From Herbiconiux daphne (GTDB lineage: Bacteria; Actinomycetota; Actinomycetes; Actinomycetales; Microbacteriaceae): 64,000 nucleotides of DNA. The stretch covers positions 62,001-126,000 of the forward strand of contig NZ_JANLCJ010000005.1 in assembly GCF_024979295.1 (NCBI RefSeq), written 5' to 3'. The notes beneath the pieces are model-generated. The model made no database searches. It was not told the DNA's origin and saw only the letters and a list, made by a program, of their open reading frames with translations. This document shows positions 26,601-35,191 of this stretch, piece by piece. Both the position numbers and the translations under genes were made by a program. Position 1 is the stretch's first letter; each line of letters begins with the position of its first letter.

Positions 26601-27752
26601 GTGTTCATCGTCGACCACATGGTGCCGCGCTGGCGGGAGGACTCCGGGTCGCTGCGCATGCAACGCCTCATGACCACGATGATCGAACTCGGCTACGACG
26701 TCGTGTTCCTTCCCGACAACCGCGACCAGGCGCAGCCCTACACCGCCGAGCTGCAGCGGCTCGGCGTGTTGGTCTGGTACGGCTGGGGAGACATCTGGGC
26801 GCACCTCGAGGCGATCCGCGACGTGGTGGCGCTGGTCGTGCTCTCGCGGGCGACGGTCGCCTCGACCTACATCCGTCACGTGCGCGAGGTGCTGCCCGAT
26901 GTGCCGCTGGCGTTCGACACGGTCGACCTCCACTTCCTGCGCGAGCAGCGGCGCCTCGATCTCGCCGCCGGCGGCAACGCGAAGTCGGTGCACGCCATGC
27001 GCGAGCTCGAGCTGGCGATCGTGCGGGCCTCCGATCTGACGCTCGTCGTCTCGGAGTTCGAGCGCAGCGTGCTGCAGCAGCTGGAGCCGCAGAAGCCGGT
27101 CTACGTGCTCTCGAACTCGCACGACAGCGTTCCGGTGTCCGAAGCGCTGCCGCGCACCGAGATCACCTTCGTGGGCAGCTTTCAGCACAACCCCAACGCC
27201 GACGCGATCCGCTGGTTCGTGCGCGAGGTGTTCCCGCTCGTCAGACAGCAGGTGCCCTCGGCCCACCTCTCGGTCGTGGGGCGCTTTCCGCCCAGCGATC
27301 TGCTCGACGTGCCGCATCCGGGCATCGACTACCTCGGCTGGGTCGAGGATGTCGCTCCCGTTCACGCCCGCAGCATCGTGTCAATCGCGCCACTGCGCTA
27401 CGGCGCCGGTGTGAAGGGCAAGGTCGGCGACGCCTGGGCGCACGGGGTGCCGGTGGTGATGACCGCGCTCGCGGCGGAGGGCATGCAGGTCGACGACGGC
27501 CGAACCGGCATCGTCGCCGACACCGCCGAGGAGTTCGCGGCCGCCGTAGTGCGGCTGCACCGCGATCGCGAGCTGTGGCAGAGCATCTCCGACCAGTCGC
27601 GGGCCCACGTCGACCGCGTGTTCGGCCGCGAGCGGCTCGTGCAGGCGCTCGCGGAGATCCTCGAGTTCCAGGTCGATGACGCCGACGCTGCTGCGCCGGG
27701 CTCGCCGGGCGCCGACGGGCCCGTGGAGTGGGAAGAGCGGCCGGTTGGTTAG
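23640..27752 (+). CDS. Methyltransferase - coiled coil - GT2 - GT4 fusion protein
   Basis: A 1370-residue cytoplasmic protein with at least three enzyme domains. Residues about 75-290 form a class I SAM methyltransferase (VLEIGAGYGAITRYLG, then VIVMVDVLEHVGHG). A region of unclear fold follows (about 290-550), then a Glu/Ala/Leu-rich coiled coil (about 560-670). A GT2 domain (about 718-955) starts LVSIVIPIHGKWDF and contains VVDDASPDDS, MLNNDAEVTHGWLDALLDA and YYEDTDLAFEARRHG. A GT-B/GT4 domain (about 983-1340) has FVGSFQHNPNADAIRWF and I-A-P-L-R-Y-G-A-G-V-K-G-K. It could elongate, branch and methyl-cap one polymer in a single machine. RBS AAAGGG; the stop overlaps the -10 box of rmlC. Confidence 0.88.
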   Translation: MTTDLTPARRIAAHADASGVRPLGPHEDDSAPDQHADDALLPIVRSARDLSAASTELLEAAIAAGSLHRRHVDPSRANVLRALALPREARVLEIGAGYGAITRYLGETVAVVDALETEHARAAVARERTRDLANVEVFAGVLADLPAEPAYDVIVMVDVLEHVGHGSADRAPYVAFLREAASRLATGGRIVLAIENKLGVKYLAGAPDDHTGRLFDGLEDYPRGTGARSFSRAELLVLLEQAGLTSRTLGAFPDHTSARVVLDFDDVPDAATELLHRIPSFPSPDTAGRRVALVDEGLLWRSLVDAGVGRDFANSFVVIATAEAADDALWPSATLARFFSRDRTRDASASTTVWREGDTVRFSRSFAADPSPLISTEMAESEFVAGRAFDEVFVAADDDERRRLLTAWRQLVDASVDAEGVPIDAIPQNVRVEASGALRLIDIEFRSPDVRVEFVIERGVLWLGTQLASTTAPEVWPQYGRIRELVVGLGALAGLDPSGAWVSAAVEAEARFQAEVTTRFAGPDAVGLWQSELDRMLDSDLIAGPLGLRVNDVLNSAEGRLVDLAAELAETEQQLATVTGELTAERAAAEAAVLRLESELLATAQRVTELEIRHQDTEFQLRAAENELGTARSEGARLLHQSQDETFVARSELQALQSSRAFRALAFSRRRLDRLAPWGTHRRGLYERSLRAVGVAARTVRRAPAAVPAPPRFAMPTADVPLVSIVIPIHGKWDFTERCLHSLIRCHNGESFEVIVVDDASPDDSFARLEEFEGVRVVALAQNAGFTRAANAGIRAARGRHVVMLNNDAEVTHGWLDALLDAAELPGAGIVGAKLVYPDGRLQEAGGIIFRDASGWNYGRYGDPNAPEYNFRREVDYCSGAAILITRALLDVVPGFDERYAPAYYEDTDLAFEARRHGLTVVYEPRSTVIHHEGISHGTDEASGTKKYQAINREKFLEKWAVELEGQFENDPSVATVASMRRSGRRTVFIVDHMVPRWREDSGSLRMQRLMTTMIELGYDVVFLPDNRDQAQPYTAELQRLGVLVWYGWGDIWAHLEAIRDVVALVVLSRATVASTYIRHVREVLPDVPLAFDTVDLHFLREQRRLDLAAGGNAKSVHAMRELELAIVRASDLTLVVSEFERSVLQQLEPQKPVYVLSNSHDSVPVSEALPRTEITFVGSFQHNPNADAIRWFVREVFPLVRQQVPSAHLSVVGRFPPSDLLDVPHPGIDYLGWVEDVAPVHARSIVSIAPLRYGAGVKGKVGDAWAHGVPVVMTALAAEGMQVDDGRTGIVADTAEEFAAAVVRLHRDRELWQSISDQSRAHVDRVFGRERLVQALAEILEFQVDDADAAAPGSPGADGPVEWEERPVG

Positions 27753-27755
27753 ACT
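27750..27755 (+). promoter_or_regulatory. -10 box of rmlC-rmlA, overlapping the previous stop codon
   Basis: TAGACT begins with the TAG stop of the fusion gene and ends six bases before the GTG of rmlC. Confidence 0.5.
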
Positions 27756-27761
27756 CGGTGC

Positions 27762-28373
27762 GTGCAATTCCGCGAACTGAGTATTCCTGACAGCTACGAG
27801 ATCACGCCGAAGCAGTTCGGCGACGATCGGGGCGTGTTCCTCGAGTGGTACCGCTTCGACAAGCTCGAAGCCGAGATCGGCCACTCGCTCGACCTCGCTC
27901 AGGCGAACACGTCGGTGTCGAAGAAGGGTGTCGTGCGCGGCATCCACTTCGCCGACATCCCGCCGTCGCAGGCGAAGTACGTCACGGCCACCCACGGTGC
28001 GGTGCTCGACTTCGTCGTCGACATCCGGGTGGGCTCGCCCACCTATGGCCAGTGGGACTCGGTGCTGCTCGACGACGTCGACCGCCGGGGCATCTATCTC
28101 GCCGAGGGCCTCGGGCACGCGTTCGTGGCGCTGACGGATGACGCCACCGTCTCCTACCTCGTCACTTCGACGTTCGCGGCCGAACGCGAGCACGGCATCA
28201 ATCCGCTCGACCCCGAGATCGAGCTGCGGTTCCCCGACGAGGCCGGCAACCTGCTGCTGTCGCCGAAGGACACGGATGCCCCGAGCCTCGCCGAGGCGGC
28301 GGCATCCGGTCTGCTGCCCACGTGGGACGAGGCGAAGGCGTTCTACGCGTCGCTCAACGAGGGAGGCCGCTGA
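27762..28373 (+). CDS. rmlC: dTDP-4-dehydrorhamnose 3,5-epimerase
   Basis: A 203-residue cupin enzyme, third step of dTDP-L-rhamnose synthesis. It has [27 protein letters not shown] with the catalytic His, a [12 protein letters not shown] strand and [12 protein letters not shown] start with leaderless layout. The stop overlaps the rmlA start (TGATG), so the two are made together. Confidence 0.94.
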   Translation: MQFRELSIPDSYEITPKQFGDDRGVFLEWYRFDKLEAEIGHSLDLAQANTSVSKKGVVRGIHFADIPPSQAKYVTATHGAVLDFVVDIRVGSPTYGQWDSVLLDDVDRRGIYLAEGLGHAFVALTDDATVSYLVTSTFAAEREHGINPLDPEIELRFPDEAGNLLLSPKDTDAPSLAEAAASGLLPTWDEAKAFYASLNEGGR

Positions 28374-29242
28374 TGCGCGGAATCATTCTGGCGGGCGGGT
28401 CGGGCACGCGGTTGTGGCCGATCACGAAGGGCATCTCGAAGCAGCTGATGCCGATCTACGACAAGCCCATGGTCTACTACCCCCTGTCGACGCTGATGAT
28501 GGCGGGCATCAACGAGGTGCTCATCATCACCACCCCGGAGTACAACGAGCAGTTCAAGGCGCTGCTCGGCGACGGCAGCGAGCTCGGCATGCGCATCGAA
28601 TATGCGGTGCAGCCCTCGCCCGACGGCCTGGCGCAGGCGTTCATCATCGGTGAGGAGTTCATCGGCGACGAGAGCGTGGCCCTGGTGCTCGGCGACAACA
28701 TCTTCCACGGTGTGGGGCTCGGTTCGAGCCTGCGCAGCAACGACGAGATCGACGGCGCCCGCATCTTCGCCTATCACGTGGCGAACCCGCGGGCGTATGG
28801 CGTGGTGGAGTTCGACGACGACTTCACGGCGGTGTCGATCGAAGAGAAGCCGGTTCAGCCGAAGTCGAACTACGCGGTGCCCGGCCTCTATTTCTACGAC
28901 AACTCGGTGGTCGAGATCGCGAAGTCGATCGAGCCCTCGGCGCGCGGCGAGCTCGAGATCTCGACCGTGAACGAGCGCTACCTCGAGCGCGGTGACCTGC
29001 ACGTGCAGGTGCTCGACCGCGGCACCGCCTGGCTCGACACCGGAACGTTCGAGTCTATGATGCAGGCCTCGGAGTACGTGCGGGTGATCGAAGACCGGCA
29101 GGGCTACAAGATCGGCTGCATCGAGGAGATCGCGTGGCGCGCGGGCTGGATCGACACCGCGCAGCTCGCGAAACTCGCGGCACCGCTGGTGAAGAGCGGT
29201 TACGGCGCCTACCTCGAGACCCTCATCGCCGCCGACGACTGA
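28373..29242 (+). CDS. rmlA: Glucose-1-phosphate thymidylyltransferase
   Basis: A 289-residue nucleotidyltransferase that makes dTDP-glucose from glucose-1-phosphate and dTTP, the entry to the rhamnose pathway. The signature [16 protein letters not shown] opens the protein; later come [28 protein letters not shown] and WLDTGT. A strong GGGAGG precedes the overlapping ATG. It completes the Rml set with rmlB/rmlD at 13.9-15.8 kb. Confidence 0.96.
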   Translation: MRGIILAGGSGTRLWPITKGISKQLMPIYDKPMVYYPLSTLMMAGINEVLIITTPEYNEQFKALLGDGSELGMRIEYAVQPSPDGLAQAFIIGEEFIGDESVALVLGDNIFHGVGLGSSLRSNDEIDGARIFAYHVANPRAYGVVEFDDDFTAVSIEEKPVQPKSNYAVPGLYFYDNSVVEIAKSIEPSARGELEISTVNERYLERGDLHVQVLDRGTAWLDTGTFESMMQASEYVRVIEDRQGYKIGCIEEIAWRAGWIDTAQLAKLAAPLVKSGYGAYLETLIAADD

Positions 29243-29289
29243 CCCCACCACTCGGGGCGTGGCTCCCTCGCGGCAGGCGCTCGAGGCCC

Positions 29290-29295
29290 TAGCGT
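29290..29295 (+). promoter_or_regulatory. -10 box of the wall-bound protease gene
   Basis: TAGCGT ends six bases before the GTG at 29302, which decides the start over the in-frame GTG at 29296. Confidence 0.45.
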
Positions 29296-29301
29296 GTGAG
29301 C

Positions 29302-31671
29302 GTGCGCTCCCTCAGTTCCCGACCTCGCCGGCGCGGTCTGCGTTCCCTCGCGGTCGTCGCCTTCGCTGCCGCGGCCCTCGTCGTCGCCTCCGGACTGAGC
29401 GGCCCCGCGGCCGCGGCGACGGCGGCTGACGAGCCGCCGATCGAGGTCGCGCCCACCGAACTGCCGCGCATGTCGGACTACCCGGCCGCGGAGTTTCTGA
29501 GCGAGGCGGCCGAGCTGCCCGGGGAGCTCGCCACCGCCGTCGAGCGCGACCTGGGCGAGACCCCCGAGGAATACCTCGCCCGGGCGAACGCGGCCGCCGA
29601 CGCCTCCGACGTGGTCGAAGCGCTGCAGGCGAGCGGCATGAACCTGCTCGGGTCGAGGCTCGAGGGCACGACCCTCGTCGTCAACGTCGCGAACGACACG
29701 GATGCCGCCACGGTGCAATCCCTCGGCGCGACAGCCGAGGTGGGCGAGCCGCCCGCGACCGACTACTCCGACCGCCACCTCGAGGCGCTCGCCGACATCG
29801 TGGGCGGTCAGGGCTTCCAGTTCCTGGCCGAGGGCTACACTTGGGTGTGCTCGGTCGGCTTCACGGGGCGCTACAAGGCCTACCCGCAACTGCAGTTCGT
29901 GACATCCGGGCACTGCATCGAACCCGACCACGCCGACGGCACCTATTACTACGAGTCGAAGCAGTCGTCGGCCGGCTCGACCCCCTCCCGCGGCGGCATC
30001 ATCGGCGCGCCGATCGCCGACCAGTACAAGTTCGGCGGGGGAGCCGACGTGGGCGCCGTGGGCGTCTCGCCGGCCTGGGGAACCCAGCCCACGGTGTCGA
30101 CGTGGGGCGGTGGCGCCGGCGCGCTCGGCGACGGCAACCCGGTGACGGTCACCGACCTCACCACCGGTGTGGTGGGGTCGCCGATGTGCAAGTCGGGCCG
30201 CACCACGGGGTGGACCTGCGGCGAGATCCTCGTGGTCAACGAGTCCTATCCCGTCTACAACCGCGCGGGCGTGCCGCAGTTCGTCAACCTCACGCTCACC
30301 GACGTGTGCGCGCTGCCGGGCGACAGCGGCAGCGCCGCCATGATCGGCAACAGCGCCTTCGGGCTGGGGTCGGCCGGCGACTGGGTGAACAACTGCGACC
30401 GGGCGAGCCAGCCGAACGCGATCACCGCCTTCTTCCCGCTGCTCACGACCGACGGCTCGCCCAGCGTGGCCACGGCGCTGCCCACCTTCGAGCTGGGAGT
30501 GCAGCTCGCCCAGCCCACCTACGTGCGGCCGTCGTTCGTCGGCGACACCATCCGCGGCACCCTCCAGAACGCGGGGCCGCGGCACCGTGTGGTCGTCACC
30601 ATCGACGGAACGGCCTACAGCGTCACCCCCGGCGCCGGCGGCCAGTGGTCGCTGCCCATCCCGGCCGCCCTGCAGACCGGCAAGCACACGTTCACCGTGG
30701 GTTCGCACTGGGGTGACGTCACCGACTCGCCGGTGGTGAGCGACAGCTACGAGCTGCTGCCCACCCGCCCGACCGTCGAGCGCGTCGACGGGGCCACCCG
30801 CTACGACGTGGCGGTGAAGATCTCACAGCGCAGCTACCCGGGCACCGCTCCGGTCGTCTACGTCGCTGCGGGCAGCAACTACCCGGATGCGCTGAGCGCC
30901 GCGCCGGCGGCCGTGAAGCAGGGCGGCCCGCTGCTGCTGACCCCCGGCGATCAGCTGCTGCCGGTGGTGTCGGCCGAGATCGCCCGGCTGAAGCCCGCGA
31001 AACTCGTGGTCGTCGGCGGCGCCTTCTCGGTCAACGACGCCGTCTTCGCCCAGCTCGCCGCGCTCGTGCCCGACGCCACGCGCATCGCGGGCGACGACCG
31101 GTTCGCGGCATCCCGCGCCGTGGCGGCCTTCGCGTTCGGCACCACGGCCAAGAGCTTCGTGGCGACGGGCACCAACTTTCCCGACGCCCTGTCGGTGAGC
31201 TCGGCTGCCAGCTCACAACGCGTGCCGATCGTGCTGGTGAACGGGCCGGGGGCGGCATCCGCCGGTCAGGCCACTCTCGACCTCTTCCGTGCGATGGGCA
31301 CCACGCAGACCACCATCGCCGGTGGGCCGAACTCCGTCTCGACCGGCGTCGAGAACTCGCTCGCCGTGCTCGGGCCGGTCACCCGGTTGACGGGCAGCGA
31401 CCGCTTCACCGCGTCGCAGGCGATCAACCGGGCCGCCTACTCGACGAGCAGCACGATCTACCTGGCCACCGGCCTCAACTACCCCGACGCCCTGGCCGGC
31501 GGGGCGCTCGCGGGCAAGGGCAACGCCCCGCTCTACATCGTGCCGACCGACTGCGTTCCCCGCGGCGTCATCGCCGACATCAGCGCCATGAAGGCGAGCA
31601 AGGTGGTGCTGCTCGGCGGCGTCAACTCGTTGAACGCGTCGGTCGCGAGCCTCTCGGCGTGCAGCTGGTAG
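29302..31671 (+). CDS. Exported chymotrypsin-fold serine protease with CWB2 cell-wall-binding repeats
   Basis: About 789 residues. An Arg-rich signal peptide with hydrophobic core and Ala-x-Ala site covers about residues 1-40. A pro-region-like segment runs to about 170. The protease domain resembles streptogrisin/alpha-lytic enzymes, with His204 in TSGHC, Asp249 in GADVGAV and Ser342 in LPGDSGSA; paired Cys flank the sites. A short beta domain follows (about 400-485). Then come three CWB2 repeats (about 490-789) with YPDALS- and V-V-G-G-type motifs, known to bind anionic wall polymers. The protein probably sits on the wall polymer made by this locus. Substrate is unknown. Confidence 0.88.
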   Translation: MRSLSSRPRRRGLRSLAVVAFAAAALVVASGLSGPAAAATAADEPPIEVAPTELPRMSDYPAAEFLSEAAELPGELATAVERDLGETPEEYLARANAAADASDVVEALQASGMNLLGSRLEGTTLVVNVANDTDAATVQSLGATAEVGEPPATDYSDRHLEALADIVGGQGFQFLAEGYTWVCSVGFTGRYKAYPQLQFVTSGHCIEPDHADGTYYYESKQSSAGSTPSRGGIIGAPIADQYKFGGGADVGAVGVSPAWGTQPTVSTWGGGAGALGDGNPVTVTDLTTGVVGSPMCKSGRTTGWTCGEILVVNESYPVYNRAGVPQFVNLTLTDVCALPGDSGSAAMIGNSAFGLGSAGDWVNNCDRASQPNAITAFFPLLTTDGSPSVATALPTFELGVQLAQPTYVRPSFVGDTIRGTLQNAGPRHRVVVTIDGTAYSVTPGAGGQWSLPIPAALQTGKHTFTVGSHWGDVTDSPVVSDSYELLPTRPTVERVDGATRYDVAVKISQRSYPGTAPVVYVAAGSNYPDALSAAPAAVKQGGPLLLTPGDQLLPVVSAEIARLKPAKLVVVGGAFSVNDAVFAQLAALVPDATRIAGDDRFAASRAVAAFAFGTTAKSFVATGTNFPDALSVSSAASSQRVPIVLVNGPGAASAGQATLDLFRAMGTTQTTIAGGPNSVSTGVENSLAVLGPVTRLTGSDRFTASQAINRAAYSTSSTIYLATGLNYPDALAGGALAGKGNAPLYIVPTDCVPRGVIADISAMKASKVVLLGGVNSLNASVASLSACSW

Positions 31672-31707
31672 TTCCCTCGGGCGCCGCCCGGTGGCAAGGT
31701 GGTGGGC

Positions 31708-33375
31708 ATGCGACACCGCCGTCTCATGACGGCCGTCTCGTCGATCCTCGTCGCGGTGGCGGCCGGGCTGTTCGGGCTCGTCGTCGCCCCGGCGTCGCCG
31801 GCGAAGGCCGACACACAGGAGGACCAGGTCTTCGACCGGGTCAACTCCGAGCGCGCGGCGGCGGGTTTGCCGCCGCTGGTGCGTGACGCGCAGATCGAAG
31901 CCGCCGCCGAGGAGTGGGCCAACTGGATGGGCACCATCCCTGACCCGCTCACGCACAGCTCGAACGAGTGGCGCGCGTCGCGCCTGCCGGCCGGCTGGAG
32001 CGCGAACGGCGAGAACATCGCGGTCGGCCAGACCTCGGCCACCCAGGTGATGACCGCCTGGATGGCCTCGCCCGGGCACCGCGCCAACATCCTCGACGGG
32101 CGCTTCACCCGCATCGGCATCGGCTACGCGGCCACCCCGAAGGGCCCGACCTGGGTGCAGATCCTCGGCGCCTACGCGAGCAACCCGCCCCCACCGCCGC
32201 TCACTGTCTCGCCGACGCCCACCATCTCGGGCACCGCCCGGGTGGCCCAGACCCTCACGGCCACCGCGGGAACGTGGGGCCCGGCCCCGGTGTCGCTGTC
32301 GTTCCAGTGGAACGCGGGCGGTGCACCGGTGGCGGGGGCGACCGCGAGCTCCTTCCTGCCCGACCAGACGCTGGTCGGAAAGACGGTCACCGTGACCGTC
32401 ACCGGCTCGCGTCCGGGCTACCAGAGCGCCAGCCGCACGAGCGCGCCCACCAGCCCGGTCACCTCGCCGTTCGCCACCGACCGCCTCGCGGGCGCCGACC
32501 GCTACGCGGTGGCGATCGCGCTCGCGCAACGCGGCTACCCCGGCACCGCTCCGGTGGTCTACGTCGCGACCGGCGCCACCTACCCCGATGCCCTGAGCGC
32601 CGGCCCGGCAGCCGCATCGCAGGGCGGCCCGCTGCTGCTCACCGCGGGCAACGCGCTGCCGTCGGCCGTGGCCGCCGAGATCTCGAGGCTGAGGCCGGCG
32701 ACCGTCGTGATCGTCGGCGGGCCGGCATCCGTCTCCACCGACGTCGAACGAAGCCTGCGCGCCCTCGCGCCCACGGTCACCCGGGTGGCGGGCGCCGACC
32801 GGTTCGACGTCTCGCGCGCCATCGCGCGCACCGCCTTCGGGTCGACGGGGGCCGGCACGGCCTATGTCGCGACGGGCCTCAACTTTCCCGACGCCCTCGC
32901 CGCCGGGGGAGCGGGAGGCCACAGCGGCAGCCCGGTGCTGCTCGTCGACGGCACGGCCGGTGCCGCCGACTCGGCCACCCTCGCCACGCTGCGGAGCCTC
33001 GGAAGCGCGACGATCAAGGTGGCCGGGGGCCCGCTGTCGGTGAGCGGCGGCATCCAGAGCTCGCTCCTGGCCGTCGGCGGCGTGACACGCCTGGCGGATG
33101 CCGACCGCTACTCGACCGGGGTGGTGATCAACCTCGACGCCTATTCCCGGGCGACGAGCGCCTACCTCGCCACCGGTGTCACCTTTCCCGACGCCCTCAC
33201 CGGAGCGGCGCTCGCGGGTGCTCTCGATGCGCCGCTGTTCGTGGTGCCGACCGATTGCGTGCCCCGCACGGTGCTCGGCGCGCTCACCACGCTCGGGGTG
33301 ACGCGGGTGACGGTTCTCGGCGGGCCGGCGTCGCTCGCGCCCGCCGTGCAGAACCTGGCGGCGTGCGCCTGGTGA
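31708..33375 (+). CDS. Exported CAP-domain protein with CWB2 cell-wall-binding repeats
   Basis: A 555-residue protein. A signal peptide ends near residue 33 (PASPAKA). A CAP/SCP-like domain (about 36-150) has FDRVNSERAAAGLPPL, T-H-S-S-N-E-W, GENIA and SPGHRANIL, the usual conserved residues. A Pro linker leads to an Ig-like repeat (about 160-245) and three CWB2 units (about 250-555) with YPDALSAGPAA and F-P-D-A-L. It pairs with the preceding CWB2 protease. The function of bacterial CAP proteins is mostly unknown. Start ATG 31708 follows AAGGTGG by five bases. Confidence 0.88.
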   Translation: MRHRRLMTAVSSILVAVAAGLFGLVVAPASPAKADTQEDQVFDRVNSERAAAGLPPLVRDAQIEAAAEEWANWMGTIPDPLTHSSNEWRASRLPAGWSANGENIAVGQTSATQVMTAWMASPGHRANILDGRFTRIGIGYAATPKGPTWVQILGAYASNPPPPPLTVSPTPTISGTARVAQTLTATAGTWGPAPVSLSFQWNAGGAPVAGATASSFLPDQTLVGKTVTVTVTGSRPGYQSASRTSAPTSPVTSPFATDRLAGADRYAVAIALAQRGYPGTAPVVYVATGATYPDALSAGPAAASQGGPLLLTAGNALPSAVAAEISRLRPATVVIVGGPASVSTDVERSLRALAPTVTRVAGADRFDVSRAIARTAFGSTGAGTAYVATGLNFPDALAAGGAGGHSGSPVLLVDGTAGAADSATLATLRSLGSATIKVAGGPLSVSGGIQSSLLAVGGVTRLADADRYSTGVVINLDAYSRATSAYLATGVTFPDALTGAALAGALDAPLFVVPTDCVPRTVLGALTTLGVTRVTVLGGPASLAPAVQNLAACAW

Positions 33376-33382
33376 CGATGTG

Positions 33383-33407
33383 GGCGCCTGGTCACGGCGC
33401 AGGCGCC
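33383..33407. terminator. GC hairpin between convergent genes
   Basis: GGCGCCTG (33383-33390) pairs with CAGGCGCC (33400-33407) around nine bases, between the CAP gene and the minus-strand GT. No T-tract. Confidence 0.45.
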
Positions 33408-33448
33408 GGCCGGGGCTGACGAGGCGGGCGGCGGCCGGGCGGCCGCGG

Positions 33449-34243
33449 TCAGCGCGCCGAGAGCTCGCGGTAGAACTCGCGCTTGAGGTCGCCGAGCGAC
33501 CAGTGCTGGTTGGTGTCGTGCAGCACGAACTCGATCTCGACCGGGAGCTTCGCGAGCGTGTAGCCGTGCGACTTGGCGAACCAGGTGAACCAGAGGTCGT
33601 CGAGCAGCCAGTAGCGGTCGGGCAGCGCCGTGAAGAACGTGTCGTCGAGAAAGAGGTCGGAGTCGCACACCATGCCGCCCGGGCCGACGTGGTCGACGGG
33701 GCCGCCCACCACGGCGGGCACCCGATCGAAGTAGTCGTCGGAGGCGATGGTGAACGCCCAGAACGCGTGCGCCGACTTCGGCCGGTAGGCGTCGAGCGCG
33801 GTGCGCACGAAGCCGGGCTCGATGATCTCGTCGTCGTCGATGACGATGATCGGCTGCTGCTTCTGCCGCGCCAGCAGGCGCGCCCAGTAGAACCGCGCGA
33901 TCGAACCGAGGTTGTAGGGCGTGCGCACCAGGTGCACCGACCGGATGGCGCCGCCGCCCGCGAAGTCGCGCACGGTGTCGCGGTAGTGACGGTGGGCGCG
34001 GCGGTTGTTGTTCCACAGATAGAGGTCGATCGGCGGGCTGTCGGCCTGGGCGTCGATCAGCTCGAGCATGGTGCGGAAGTGGTCGGGACGGTTCCACAGG
34101 CACATCAGAACGGCCACGGGGGCGGCATCCGCTCGGCCTGCGACCGGCTCGAACCGCTTCTCGGTCGAACGGAAGCGCCCGTCGAGCAGGCGTCGGCGGA
34201 TGCCCGCCTTCACCCACGATTTCGCCCGACTCGAAATTGTCAC
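33449..34243 (-). CDS. Glycosyltransferase, GT2-like
   Basis: A 264-residue protein with a GT-A look: VAVLMCLWNRPDHFRTML at the start, L-Y-L-W-N-N-N, and a clear I-I-V-I-D-D-D-E metal site, followed by D-D-L-W-F-T-W-F-A-K. No membrane helix. It starts at GTG six bases after a TAGGCT box that lies inside the end of the upstream epimerase gene, so it has its own promoter although it ends the long minus-strand operon. Donor and acceptor unknown. Confidence 0.75.
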   Translation of the reverse strand: MTISSRAKSWVKAGIRRRLLDGRFRSTEKRFEPVAGRADAAPVAVLMCLWNRPDHFRTMLELIDAQADSPPIDLYLWNNNRRAHRHYRDTVRDFAGGGAIRSVHLVRTPYNLGSIARFYWARLLARQKQQPIIVIDDDEIIEPGFVRTALDAYRPKSAHAFWAFTIASDDYFDRVPAVVGGPVDHVGPGGMVCDSDLFLDDTFFTALPDRYWLLDDLWFTWFAKSHGYTLAKLPVEIEFVLHDTNQHWSLGDLKREFYRELSAR

Positions 34244-34249
34244 CCGCGA

Positions 34250-34255
34250 AGCCTA
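34250..34255 (-). promoter_or_regulatory. -10 box inside the epimerase stop region
   Basis: TAGGCT on the minus strand, six bases before the GTG at 34243, overlaps the last bases of the epimerase gene. Confidence 0.45.
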
Positions 34256-35179
34256 TCGATTCCTCATCCACGCCAGAGTCGCGGCCAGGCCGGCGTCGAG
34301 CGGGATCGGTTCGAGTGCGGGGAACAACCGGGCGAGCTCGGCGCCCTCGGCCTGGGAGTGCAGCACGTCGCCGTCGCGGGAGGGTGCGAAGGCGGTCTTC
34401 ACGGGGTGGCCGAGTTCGGCCTCGATCAGGCCGATGAGTTCGAGCAGGCTGGTGCGCACCCCGAAGCCCAGGTCGACGGGGATGTCGGATGCCACGCGGC
34501 GGTGCACGGCGTCGGCGATGACCTCGCAGACCGAGCCCACGTAGGTGAAGTCGCGCGACTGCTCCCCGGTGCCGTGGATGATGAGGGGCTCGTCGGCGAG
34601 GGCCGCCTCGAGGAAGGCGGGAACCACGGCGGGGTAGGCCGAGGTGCTCTGCTGCGCGGGCCCGAAGACGTTGAAGAAGCGGAACGCGAGCACCGGCAGG
34701 CCGTAGGCGCGCTGCCAGGTGAGGGCGTAGGCCTCGGCGGCGAGCTTGGTGACGCCGTAGGGGCTCTCGGTGCGCGGCAGCATGTCTTCGCGCTTGGGCA
34801 GGGCGGGGTTGCTGCCGTAGACGGCCGACGACGACGCGAGCACGACGTGGGCTCCGCCCGCGCGCCGCGCCGCCTCGAGCACCTCGACGGTGCCGGTGAC
34901 GTTGACCTCGTGCACGTGCCGCGGGTTGTTGATCGACTCCTGCACCGAGGCGATCGCGGCCAGATGCACCACGGCAGCCGCGCCGGCGAAGGCCCGGTCG
35001 AGTGCCGCCTCGTCGAGGATCGAGCCCTCGATGACGGCGACGTCGAGCGCCGCGAGGTGCTCGCGCGAGCCCGACGAGAAGTCGTCGAGCACCACCACGT
35101 CGGTGTCGGGCTCACGGGTGAGAACGCTGCAGAGATTGCTGCCGATGAAGCCGGCGCCGCCGGTGACGACGACCTTCAT
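34253..35179 (-). CDS. NAD-dependent sugar-nucleotide epimerase/dehydratase
   Basis: A 308-residue extended SDR. VVVTGGAGFIGSNL binds NAD; VLASSSAVYGSNP and SPYGVTKLAAE supply the Ser and Tyr/Lys. R-F-F-N-V-F-G-P and R-D-F-T-Y-V follow. It resembles UDP-glucose or UDP-GlcNAc 4-epimerases more than dehydratases. Located between a GT2 gene and a GT, it likely supplies a galacto-configured donor for this operon. ATG start, 12 bases after the GT2 stop. Confidence 0.85.
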   Translation of the reverse strand: MKVVVTGGAGFIGSNLCSVLTREPDTDVVVLDDFSSGSREHLAALDVAVIEGSILDEAALDRAFAGAAAVVHLAAIASVQESINNPRHVHEVNVTGTVEVLEAARRAGGAHVVLASSSAVYGSNPALPKREDMLPRTESPYGVTKLAAEAYALTWQRAYGLPVLAFRFFNVFGPAQQSTSAYPAVVPAFLEAALADEPLIIHGTGEQSRDFTYVGSVCEVIADAVHRRVASDIPVDLGFGVRTSLLELIGLIEAELGHPVKTAFAPSRDGDVLHSQAEGAELARLFPALEPIPLDAGLAATLAWMRNR

Positions 35180-35191
35180 CGCACCGGTCCG

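Noticed and set aside
23541-27365. Open frame of 1274 codons on the minus strand
   Set aside because: Shadow of the 1370-residue fusion gene. It is His/Arg/Gly-rich with no domain, and arises from third-position GC bias.
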